A DNA stretch of 5,808 nt from assembly GCA_013203065.1 (NCBI GenBank), contig JABMQV010000654.1, positions 1 to 5,808 of the forward strand, written 5' to 3'. Made by a program: the position numbers and the translations under genes. Every line of letters starts with the position of its first letter. The first letter of the stretch is position 1. The stretch comes from Desulfobacteraceae bacterium (lineage in GTDB: Bacteria > Desulfobacterota > DSM-4660 > Desulfatiglandales > Desulfatiglandaceae). The notes beneath the pieces are model-generated. The model saw only the letters and a list, made by a program, of their open reading frames with translations, was not told the DNA's origin and did not search any database. Below are positions 1-5,652 of the stretch, piece by piece.

Positions 1-70
1 ATTTTGTATCTATATTTTTCCAATAAATCAAGAGGGTTACGTCTGCTTATTTGGATTCTTGGCTTTTAGG

Positions 71-86
71 GTACAAAATTTTGTAC
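71..86. promoter_or_regulatory. Perfect 16-bp palindrome, candidate operator or enhancer site
   Basis: GTACAAAATTTTGTAC is identical to its reverse complement over all 16 bases. Its centre lies about 135 bp upstream of the start predicted for the sigma-54 promoter at 187-202, a usual distance for an upstream site bound by a sigma-54 activator. Bases 1-9 (ATTTTGTAT) resemble the right half of the same palindrome, so a second copy may be cut by the window edge, centred about 77 bp away. I do not recognise the binding protein. It could equally be the operator of a gene to the left of the window. The palindrome is certain; its role is inferred. Confidence 0.45.
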
Positions 87-186
87 TTTGGGGGGTGGGA
101 TTGTCTTGTAGCAAGAATTATGGGATGCATAGAAAAAAGCTATCTAAAACAAGGGGTTGCAGGATAAGGCTGAAAAAATTTCAATT

Positions 187-202
187 TGGCAAGCATCTTG
201 CA
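187..202 (+). promoter_or_regulatory. Candidate sigma-54 (RpoN) promoter
   Basis: TGGCAAGCATCTTGCA matches the sigma-54 consensus TGGCACGnnnnTTGCW at every defined position except the sixth (A for C). The essential GG (188-189) and GC (200-201) are separated by exactly 10 bases. The start would fall near 211-215. An AT-rich tract lies just upstream and a palindrome about 135 bp upstream, as expected for an activator-dependent promoter. Caveat: the same bases form an inverted repeat (GCAAG-CAT-CTTGC, 189-201), so an operator is an alternative reading. Confidence 0.6.
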
Positions 203-212
203 TAATGAGAAC

Positions 213-282
213 GGCAAATAGTTACATAAATACTCTTTCCTCCTAACGACCAACCGCCCCATCCGGGCGGTTGGTTTTTTTT
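213..282 (+). ncRNA. Candidate small RNA of about 70 nt
   Basis: This stretch lies between a near-consensus sigma-54 promoter and a strong intrinsic terminator, and no reading frame fits inside it. The predicted transcript has an AU-rich, apparently unstructured 5' part of about 37 nt, then the terminator hairpin and a run of eight U. The unpaired part includes CUCUUUCCUCCUAACG (232-247), whose UCCUCC core is complementary to Shine-Dalgarno sequences and resembles the 3' end of 16S rRNA. Such an RNA could pair with ribosome binding sites, as known pyrimidine-rich regulatory RNAs do. The 5' end is inferred from promoter spacing and may be off by a few bases. I do not recognise a known family. 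The alternative is that the hairpin simply ends a transcript arriving from the left of the window. Confidence 0.45.
250..282 (+). terminator. Strong intrinsic terminator, rightward only
   Basis: A perfect 10-bp GC-rich stem (CCAACCGCCC at 250-259 with GGGCGGTTGG at 265-274) encloses a 5-nt loop and is followed directly by eight T (275-282). The U tract exists only for rightward transcription; read leftward the stem is followed by TCGTTAGG, so it should not stop the era operon efficiently. A rightward terminator with no recognisable gene before it is the main reason to suspect a small RNA. Confidence 0.92.
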
Positions 283-286
283 GACC

Positions 287-1171
287 CTAATAACCCAGAC
301 GTCTGAGGGCCCTGGTGTCCCTGCTCCAATTTTTCTCCACTCGCACCATGAGGTCAAGATAGACCTGCAACCCAAAAATTTTCTCCAATTCAAGCCTGGC
401 TGTTTGGCCAATGGCCTTGATCATTCTGCCCCCGCGACCGATGAGGATTCTTTTCTGGGAATCTGTCTCCACATGAATTCGAGCCGAGATAGAAAGGAGG
501 TTATTGTTTGAACGCTCCTCCAGTCTATCCACCGTAACCGCTGAAGAATAGGGAAGTTCCTTCCGCGTGTGCGAATAGATCTTTTCACGGATGATCTCAG
601 AGATCAGGAACCCTTCTGATACGTCTGTGGTCATATCCTCGGGGAAGAACCTAGGTCCCGGCTCTAATCTCGATTTGAGGGCCTCCAAAAGCGTGTCGAC
701 CCCATCGCCCTGAAGGGCAGAAATGGGGACGATTTCATGGAAAGGGTACTCGCGGTCATAGCCCTCAATGATTGGCAAGAGTTGGTCTTTCGGGCCTTTA
801 TCGATCTTATTGATGGCGAGGATAGAGGGCCTTTTTACCCTCCTCAGGGTTGCCATAATGGATCCAATTTCCTGGTCATGGGCTCGGCCCATTTCAACCA
901 TTAGAAGCAATATGTCAACTTCATAGAAAGCTGCCAGAGCCGACTGAACCATGCTTTCGTGCAGACTGGTCCTGGTCTTATGGATGCCGGGAGTATCGAG
1001 AAACACCATTTGCAGCCCTTCGCCGTGGTAAATCCCGAGGATGCGATTTCTTGTGGTCTGGGGTTTGGGGGATACGATTGCCAATTTGGTCCCCAGAATC
1101 CGATTTAAAAGGGTGGATTTCCCCACATTAGGCGGGCCTACGATGGCGATGAAACCGGACAAAAAACTCAT
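287..1171 (-). CDS. era: GTPase Era, 30S ribosome assembly factor
   Basis: Era binds GTP and the 3' end of 16S rRNA during maturation of the small subunit, in the cytoplasm or at the inner membrane face. All GTPase motifs are present: P-loop GPPNVGKS (residues 12-19), switch I PQTTR (37-41), DTPG (59-62), NKID (121-124) and SAL (151-153). The C-terminal KH domain has its GRGG loop at 245-248, with the characteristic block after it (IKAIG, then RLELE). At 294 residues the length is usual for the family and nothing is truncated. The ATG shares an ATGA overlap with the stop of the radical SAM gene, and a GAGG lies about 5 nt upstream, so coupled translation is likely. It is the last gene of the leftward rnc operon; no leftward terminator is visible after it in the window. 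Confidence 0.98.
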   Translation of the reverse strand: MSFLSGFIAIVGPPNVGKSTLLNRILGTKLAIVSPKPQTTRNRILGIYHGEGLQMVFLDTPGIHKTRTSLHESMVQSALAAFYEVDILLLMVEMGRAHDQEIGSIMATLRRVKRPSILAINKIDKGPKDQLLPIIEGYDREYPFHEIVPISALQGDGVDTLLEALKSRLEPGPRFFPEDMTTDVSEGFLISEIIREKIYSHTRKELPYSSAVTVDRLEERSNNNLLSISARIHVETDSQKRILIGRGGRMIKAIGQTARLELEKIFGLQVYLDLMVRVEKNWSRDTRALRRLGY

Positions 1172-2202
1172 ATTACCTCAACCCTCACCCTGCCCCTGGG
1201 GATGTTATCGTCGACCTCGACGCCTTCCACAATCGCACCTGTCTTTTTTTTGATCAACAGGAGGCCTTGATTCCTATGGCCCCTCACGAGAGGGATATCG
1301 TTTTCAGGGGCCCGTATCCTTATCCGTGATGCTGCCCCTGGGCTTGGTAGATCCGGTTCTATCATTTTTTGGTGTATACCTGATCGGACCAGAAACCCAA
1401 AGGCCGGGTGCCAGGGACCTGCTACGATTTGGCCCTCCTTTAGAAGCGAGGGAGAGGCCTGCAACCCGATTCGGATTACGGGAATCCCTTGAGTTTCTAA
1501 TCGCATACAGGCCTCAATACATTGGTTGACAGCATCATCAAGGTCCATGGGTTCATATCTCCCCTCGCCGTAAAGGCGGGCAAGTTCTGTTCCCTGGATG
1601 ATCAAGGCAGGATAGAAACGGACCCCGTCGGGTCGCAGGCGCATGACCTCCGTGATCGTCTTCCGGAATTTTTCCTCAGAGTCACCCGGCAGGCCTGGCA
1701 TAAGCTGAATTCCCACCCGAAAGCCGTATCTCTTGAGCGTTTGAACCGCCCCGAAAGTGTCCTCGGCAGTATGCCCTCGTCTGGAGAGGCGGAGGACCTC
1801 ATTGTCCATGGACTGGGCTCCCACCTCTATAGTCCTGACCCCTTTGATTTTCATGATTTCCAGCCTTTCAGGATCCAAGGCATCTGGCCGTGTGGAGACC
1901 CTGATTGACCGAAAAAAACCCTTTTTGATATAGCGGGCCCCTATCCCCAGAAGCTCCTCCATCCGGCCAAAGGGAAGGTTTGTGAAAGTGCCGCCATAGA
2001 ATGCGATTTGAGGATCCTTTTGTTGATGGTAATGTCTTGAATGGATGGCGTTGTTGAGGATATCTTCGATGTCTTTCCCTTTGAGGGGTTGGCTGGGTTG
2101 AGACGTTATCTTCTCCTGCTCGCAGAAGATACATCGATGAGGGCATCCCATGTTTGGGATAAAGATTGGCACAATGAAAGGTCTCAGCCCTCTTTTAAAC
2201 AA
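1168..2202 (-). CDS. Elp3-like radical SAM protein without acetyltransferase domain
   Basis: The protein has 344 residues. The radical SAM cluster motif CX3CX2C is at C20, C24 and C27 (GCPHRCIFC), followed by the SAM-binding YGG at 69-71, RVSTRPDAL (101-109), TIEVGAQSM (124-132) and MPGLPGD (168-174). The C-terminal part, with GPWHPAFG, resembles the extension seen in Elp3-type and related radical SAM proteins. The histone-acetyltransferase-like domain of true Elp3 is missing, as length also shows (Elp3 usually exceeds 450 residues). Elp3 modifies wobble uridine in tRNA; the reaction of this short bacterial form is not known to me, and its place between rnc and era only hints at an RNA substrate. 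The start is TTG: AGGAGG lies 7 nt upstream (complement of 2210-2215), and the CX3CX2C follows 19 residues later. It overlaps rnc by 19 bp and era by 4 bp. Confidence 0.9.
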   Translation of the reverse strand: MFKRGLRPFIVPIFIPNMGCPHRCIFCEQEKITSQPSQPLKGKDIEDILNNAIHSRHYHQQKDPQIAFYGGTFTNLPFGRMEELLGIGARYIKKGFFRSIRVSTRPDALDPERLEIMKIKGVRTIEVGAQSMDNEVLRLSRRGHTAEDTFGAVQTLKRYGFRVGIQLMPGLPGDSEEKFRKTITEVMRLRPDGVRFYPALIIQGTELARLYGEGRYEPMDLDDAVNQCIEACMRLETQGIPVIRIGLQASPSLLKEGQIVAGPWHPAFGFLVRSGIHQKMIEPDLPSPGAASRIRIRAPENDIPLVRGHRNQGLLLIKKKTGAIVEGVEVDDNIPRGRVRVEVI

Positions 2203-2891
2203 GAAAAGGCCTCCTTTGCCGCCATTTGTTCGGCCTCCTTTTTGCTTCTTCCCTCGCCTTGGGCCAGGACCCGGCCATTAAGGGTCAGAGACACCCGAAA
2301 TGTCTTGTCGTGGTCGGGGCCAGCCTCTTCCACCATGCTATACTTAGGCAGGGCCTTGAAGGCCTGCTGAGTGTATTCTTGGAGCAAGCTCTTAAAGTCT
2401 TGTACCATTTCTCTTGAGCCGACCTTTTCCAAGAAGGGAGAAAAGAGTCTTCGAATAATCTCCATGGTCTTAGGGAACCCGGCATCGAGGTAGAGGGCAC
2501 CCATAAGGGCCTCGGTGGTGTCTGCCAGTATGGAAGGCTTTTCCCTTCCGTGGCTCTGTTCCTCCCCCCTGCCCAAGAGCAGGTAGTCACCTAAACCGAG
2601 CCTTTGGGCAACCTGGTAGAGCCCGGTTTCACCGACCAAGATGGCCCTGAATTTTGACAGCTCGCCCTCTTCGGCACGCTGAAACAATTCCATCAGAATG
2701 TGACTGATCGCCAGCTCCAGTACTGCGTCGCCCAGGAATTCAAGACGTTCGTTATCCTCAAGATCGGAATTTGCCCGTTCATTCACATAAGAGGAGTGAC
2801 GAAATGCCTGGTAGAGCAATTTGGGTTGCTTGAAGCGATAACCCAGTGCCTTACAAAGCGTTTCAAGTCCGGATTTGGAGGCATCGTCCAT
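2184..2891 (-). CDS. rnc: Ribonuclease III
   Basis: RNase III cuts double-stranded RNA with Mg2+ and starts processing of the rRNA precursor. It also trims many structured mRNAs and RNA duplexes. The signature NERLEFLGDAVL spans residues 47-58, with E51 and D55 as metal ligands; D124 and E127 (in ADTTEALMGALYLD) supply the remaining acidic residues. A double-stranded RNA-binding domain covers about 164-233, from DFKSLLQEY to KKEAEQMAAKEAF. The 235-residue length is normal. The ATG is kept although its Shine-Dalgarno is weak, because an in-frame stop lies a short way upstream with no other start between. It is the first gene of the leftward operon, with a good promoter at 2965-2993 and a leader of about 65 nt. 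RNase III commonly cleaves its own leader; only a weak GGTC/GACC pairing is visible here. Confidence 0.98.
   Translation of the reverse strand: MDDASKSGLETLCKALGYRFKQPKLLYQAFRHSSYVNERANSDLEDNERLEFLGDAVLELAISHILMELFQRAEEGELSKFRAILVGETGLYQVAQRLGLGDYLLLGRGEEQSHGREKPSILADTTEALMGALYLDAGFPKTMEIIRRLFSPFLEKVGSREMVQDFKSLLQEYTQQAFKALPKYSMVEEAGPDHDKTFRVSLTLNGRVLAQGEGRSKKEAEQMAAKEAFSCLKEG
2210..2215 (-). promoter_or_regulatory. Shine-Dalgarno site fixing the TTG start of the radical SAM gene
   Basis: Read leftward, the sequence is AAAGGAGG, with its AGGAGG core 7 nt before the TTG at 2202-2200. It lies inside the last codons of rnc. Its strength and spacing are the main reason for accepting TTG as the start rather than an internal ATG, which would remove residues before the iron-sulfur cysteines. 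Confidence 0.85.
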
Positions 2892-2964
2892 GGCATTAAG
2901 GCTTAGATTTGGAGATCATGGTCCATAACGGATAAAGACCTGGCGTTTGCCCAATCGTGGCCCA

Positions 2965-2993
2965 ATTTTACAAGAGGGTTCATACATTTTCAA
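2965..2993 (-). promoter_or_regulatory. Sigma-70-type promoter of the rnc operon
   Basis: Read leftward, TTGAAA (complement of 2988-2993) and TAAAAT (complement of 2965-2970) are separated by exactly 17 bp. Each hexamer matches the consensus at five of six positions. The start would fall near 2958, giving a leader of about 65 nt before rnc. A direct repeat of GCCCAAT (2949-2955 and 2960-2966, 11 bp apart) spans the -10 and start region and could be a regulator site, though no binding protein is suggested. Confidence 0.7.
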
Positions 2994-3039
2994 GTCAAGA
3001 AAATAGATAGGTCAGATGAGGGAAAATTTTATTATTTAT

Positions 3040-3068
3040 TTGACTTACTTGGAAGAGTTAATTATATT
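3040..3068 (+). promoter_or_regulatory. Sigma-70-type promoter of the pyrR-like operon
   Basis: TTGACT (3040-3045) and TATATT (3063-3068) are 17 bp apart; each matches the consensus at five of six positions. The start would fall near 3075, leaving a leader of about 32 nt with the ribosome binding site AAGGAAG at 3092-3098. There is no space for a terminator/antiterminator leader. It is divergent from the rnc promoter within the same 215-bp intergenic region. Confidence 0.75.
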
Positions 3069-3106
3069 AATCGGCTTTCCTCAAAAACAAAAAGGAAGAT
3101 ATTTTT

Positions 3107-3655
3107 ATGAAGAAGTCGGTCATCTTGAAAGAGGAAGATATCTCCGCCAAGGTCCAAAAAATGGCGAAGGAGATTTTGGATAGGAATCGTTCAGTGGATG
3201 ACATCGTCCTGGTTGGTATTCGAACAGGGGGTGCATTTCTGGCTGAGCGGCTTCAGGCGGCTATTTCTTCCCTTGGGGTGTCGCCGCCCCCTTTAGGAAT
3301 TCTTGATATCACGCTGTATCGTGACGACTGGACAAAGATCGGACCTACCCCCGTCGTTGGAAAAACCGAGCTGCCATTCTCCATTTCCGACAGGGTGGTT
3401 ATCCTGGTGGATGACGTGCTCTACACGGGAAGGACCGTGCGGGCAGCCATGGACGCCCTTATGGATTATGGCCGGCCCAGGAGGATTGAACTTGCCATCC
3501 TGGTGGACAGGGGGGATGTCTTCAGGGAACTCCCCATTTCATCCAACTATGTGGGCTGGGTTTGGGGGACCGCACCAGAGGAGACCATAAATGTTTACCT
3601 CAAAGAGGCCGGATTTCATGATCACGTGGCCATTGAGGGAAAAAAGGCGGCCTGA
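3107..3655 (+). CDS. pyrR: PyrR-family phosphoribosyltransferase
   Basis: This 182-residue protein aligns along its length with PyrR, which in Bacillus attenuates pyr operon transcription by binding mRNA and also makes UMP from uracil and PRPP. The PRPP-binding motif VILVDDVLYTGRT (98-110) and DITLYRDD (67-74) are intact. Differences stand out. The first loop reads RTGG (39-42) where Bacillus PyrR has KTRG. There is a two-residue insertion in DRGDVFRELP (134-143). Bacillus residues T18, H22, R146 and K152, which I recall as affecting RNA binding, correspond to Q17, K21, S145 and W151. The C-terminal third from GWVWGT on is divergent. The leader is only about 32 nt and no pyr gene is adjacent. 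The fold and phosphoribosyltransferase family are secure; RNA-binding regulation is doubtful. AAGGAAG 8 nt before the ATG supports the start. Confidence 0.88.
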   Translation: MKKSVILKEEDISAKVQKMAKEILDRNRSVDDIVLVGIRTGGAFLAERLQAAISSLGVSPPPLGILDITLYRDDWTKIGPTPVVGKTELPFSISDRVVILVDDVLYTGRTVRAAMDALMDYGRPRRIELAILVDRGDVFRELPISSNYVGWVWGTAPEETINVYLKEAGFHDHVAIEGKKAA

Positions 3656-3657
3656 CA

Positions 3658-4854
3658 GTGCGGCGTAAAAAGAAATCAAAGAAAAAATCTGCTCCCCCCA
3701 CCTTACAACCCTCGGAAGTGAGTCTCCTTGCTTCAATTCTTCAAGACCTCGGAAGTGCAGATCCTCAGCAGATTGTGGCCAGAGTTCCAAACGCCCTCCT
3801 CGCCCGGGTACTCGTTGATCGCCTCCCGCTGGATGAATCCTCTGTTTCTTTGATATCCGCCCTAGAAGAGGGGTTTGAGGATAAGCAGGTACGTAAGGCG
3901 GTAAGGCGGGTCTTGTTCAAACTCGAGAAAAAGGGGATCTCTGTCGGTGATTTTCATGACGGGAGAGGCGCCGTTACTCCTGTTTTGAAGCCCCCGACAG
4001 AGGAAAAGCCAGTTGCCTTTCTAGGGCCCTTGGACATGACGGGGAGCAGACCGTTCTTGATAACATTGAGTCGGACGATGAGGGGCATTGACGTAGGAAT
4101 GGGAATCGTCTCTGGCGAGGGGGGAATACAACACATACTGTACGGAACCTTCAGCAAGAAATGGCTGAAAGGGATTCAGGAACAAATAGCCCGAGAATCC
4201 GGACCCCTCGTGGAGACCAGCCTGGCCCATGCCACCACTATTCTTGAAGATGCCTACCAACGGCATCTGGAGGTTCATTCAGATGCTCCTGAGGATTACC
4301 TTGAACTGAGACCCAGGTTGTTGGATAAGACCTCACCCCTTGATGCCCCGCCAATCTATGAGTTCATATCTGAGGATTCGATCTCTCAAGATCTCTTGAC
4401 AGATTCACGGATAGAGAAATTGTTTCAGCATGAATTGATGGCGTCATGGGTTGTGGGTTTTGAGGAACTCAGGCCGTTCATGGAGGATATCTCCAAGGCA
4501 GATGACAGCCCGATTGTACTGACGGGGGCCCAGAAGTCGGCGCGGTTCAGGGAGATAGAGGAGAAATGCATGGAGGAGCTTTTTCCTGCCCCCAAACGGG
4601 CCTTACTGAAACGCAGGTTTGAAGAAATGGCCTATATGTTTTTGAAGCTGGACCTGGAAGAATTTTCCAGACTCTCCCTTGCCGCGGCGCTGAGTATGGA
4701 TGAAGATGAGTCTATCCTGCGGAAGAATCCTGTGATTGAGCGCATTGTTAAACACAGCCTTGATTTGTATGGGGAGATGTTGGAAAGAGGAGACTCAGAA
4801 GAGGTCAGCGAAAAGCGATTGGAAGACCGTTCTCCCGGCATCATAACCCCTTGA
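3658..4854 (+). CDS. Uncharacterised protein with helical N-terminus, in pyrR-yjbQ operon
   Basis: I do not recognise this 398-residue protein. A very basic N-terminal tail (RRKKKSKKK, residues 2-10) precedes a helical region (about 16-96). The helix around 75-94, with regularly spaced V/L and R/K, looks HEAT-like. A proline-rich linker (106-118) leads to a segment likely rich in beta strands (about 119-165: AFLGPLDMTGSRPF, then GIDVGMGIV and GIQHILYGTF). The rest, from about 167, is mostly helical and acidic. No signal peptide, membrane segment, cysteine motif or catalytic signature is visible, so it should be cytoplasmic. The start is GTG, 2 nt after the PyrR stop, with AAGGCGG 7 nt upstream. 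Close spacing to pyrR and to yjbQ (14 nt) indicates one operon. The basic tail could bind nucleic acid, but that is only a guess. Confidence 0.85.
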   Translation: MRRKKKSKKKSAPPTLQPSEVSLLASILQDLGSADPQQIVARVPNALLARVLVDRLPLDESSVSLISALEEGFEDKQVRKAVRRVLFKLEKKGISVGDFHDGRGAVTPVLKPPTEEKPVAFLGPLDMTGSRPFLITLSRTMRGIDVGMGIVSGEGGIQHILYGTFSKKWLKGIQEQIARESGPLVETSLAHATTILEDAYQRHLEVHSDAPEDYLELRPRLLDKTSPLDAPPIYEFISEDSISQDLLTDSRIEKLFQHELMASWVVGFEELRPFMEDISKADDSPIVLTGAQKSARFREIEEKCMEELFPAPKRALLKRRFEEMAYMFLKLDLEEFSRLSLAAALSMDEDESILRKNPVIERIVKHSLDLYGEMLERGDSEEVSEKRLEDRSPGIITP

Positions 4855-4868
4855 AAAAGGAGAGAGTC

Positions 4869-5261
4869 ATGCCCGTCACAATTTCTTTGAGAACCGATTC
4901 AAGAATCCAGATGGTAGATATCACTGCCTCGGTTCAAGGGGAGGTCTCAAAGGCCAGTGTGTCCGATGGCATCTGTGTCGTCTATGTCCCGCACACCACA
5001 GCAGGGATAACCATCAATGAAGGCGCGGACCCTGCTGTTTACCAGGATATAATTGTAAAGCTAAATGAGCTTGTACCCCCAAATGCCGGTTACCGTCACA
5101 TGGAAGGAAATGCGGACAGCCATATCAAGGCGTCACTCATGGGCAGTTCTGTAACTTTGTTGGTTGAAAATGGCCGGCTTGTTCTTGGGACCTGGCAGAA
5201 GATCTTTTTCTGTGAGTTCGATGGCCCGAGATCGCGGAAGGTGTACGTTAAAGCGAGCTAA
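4869..5261 (+). CDS. yjbQ: YjbQ / UPF0047 family protein (secondary thiamine-phosphate synthase type)
   Basis: The 130-residue protein carries the family's conserved blocks in order: VPHTTAGITINEGADP (40-55), GYRHMEGNADSHIKASLMG (74-92), GTWQKIFFCEFDGPR (107-121). Histidines H42, H77 and H85 sit in the conserved pocket thought to hold a metal or anion. E. coli YjbQ has been reported to show weak thiamin phosphate synthase activity in place of ThiE; the physiological role across the family is unclear, so the enzyme name is provisional. The ATG at 4869 is preferred because AAGGAG lies 6 nt upstream. An in-frame TTG at 4851 would add six residues and overlap the previous gene, but would have no ribosome binding site. 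It is last in the rightward operon and its end overlaps the convergent hepT-like gene by 14 bp. Confidence 0.93.
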   Translation: MPVTISLRTDSRIQMVDITASVQGEVSKASVSDGICVVYVPHTTAGITINEGADPAVYQDIIVKLNELVPPNAGYRHMEGNADSHIKASLMGSSVTLLVENGRLVLGTWQKIFFCEFDGPRSRKVYVKAS

Positions 5262-5652
5262 GGAAGCTCTGACAAAGACTTGGCACAGGGGCGGCTAATT
5301 GTCGGAGGCGTTTTTCGTCTAACATAAATCCATAGCCATGTATGTGCATATGGCGAAAAAGGAGTAATTCAAGAAACCCTTCGAACTGTTCGTCCGAAAC
5401 AAAACCCCTCTCCCGTGATTTTATTAATAGATCCTTATGCCAGTTCTCATCCTTCTGCAATTTGACACCTCTGTTTTGTAGCTGGTAACGAAGGATACCT
5501 TCGATACCGGTATATACATTTTGCAAAAGTGTGCCAAGTGCAATGACCTCATATTCCGAGAGTTCTGTCTTGGCCGAGAGGTCCTCAATCATTGTAACCG
5601 TCTTTTCGATGTTTTTTCGTTCATCAAGCAAAAAAGAATCCTTACCGCTCAT
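5248..5652 (-). CDS. hepT: HepT-like HEPN ribonuclease (toxin component)
   Basis: This 134-residue, all-helical protein has the HEPN active-site pattern R-x4-H at R100 and H105 (RHMHIHGYGF). It is followed by Y107, the position of the tyrosine that MntA-type partners modify with AMP in characterised HepT/MntA pairs. The upstream helix with NVYTGIEGILR (45-55) and the WHKDLL block (71-76) fit the HepT-like subgroup rather than the shorter DUF86 form. HEPN toxins of this kind cut RNA and are silenced by their nucleotidyltransferase partner. The ATG at 5652 is preferred over an in-frame GTG at 5673, because the AGGGGG at about 9 nt upstream fits the ATG and lies inside the longer version. It overlaps the end of the nucleotidyltransferase gene by 11 bp, as expected for a coupled pair. 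No RNase target can be inferred. Confidence 0.82.
   Translation of the reverse strand: MSGKDSFLLDERKNIEKTVTMIEDLSAKTELSEYEVIALGTLLQNVYTGIEGILRYQLQNRGVKLQKDENWHKDLLIKSRERGFVSDEQFEGFLELLLFRHMHIHGYGFMLDEKRLRQLAAPVPSLCQSFLSSL

Noticed and set aside
105..115. Small inverted repeat CTTG-TAG-CAAG
   Set aside because: Four pairs with a 3-nt loop is expected by chance in this length of sequence.
2..205. Stop-free rightward frame of 67 codons entering from the left edge, ending in TAA just before the terminator
   Set aside because: It could in principle be the tail of a gene served by the terminator at 250-282. However, the residues look random (many F, C and K, no family pattern), the region is AT-rich unlike the genes here, and a perfect palindrome sits inside it. 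Sequence left of the window would settle it.
1522..1908. 128-codon rightward frame opposite the radical SAM gene
   Set aside because: It is antisense to a gene with clear motifs, has no recognisable domain and no good ribosome binding site, so it is treated as a coincidental open frame.
3077..3097. Possible hairpin TTCCT / AGGAA covering the PyrR-like gene's ribosome binding site
   Set aside because: Only five pairs with an 11-nt loop, mostly A/U pairs at one end. Too weak to claim as a regulatory switch.
2892..3106. Search for a PyrR-binding leader, riboswitch or small RNA in the divergent intergenic region
   Set aside because: The region is accounted for by two divergent promoters and short leaders; no stable hairpin with a U tract or known riboswitch pattern was seen.
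4851..4868. TTG start adding six residues to YjbQ
   Set aside because: It would overlap the previous stop as a coupled start, but the AAGGAG before the ATG at 4869 is well placed, and the family usually begins near this point.
5281..5296. Second sigma-54-like element, TGGCACAGGGGCGGCT, rightward inside the hepT-like gene
   Set aside because: The -24 half is perfect and the GG-N10-GC spacing holds, but the -12 half lacks TT, there is no upstream palindrome, and it lies in coding sequence. It would drive antisense RNA to hepT; chance is more likely.
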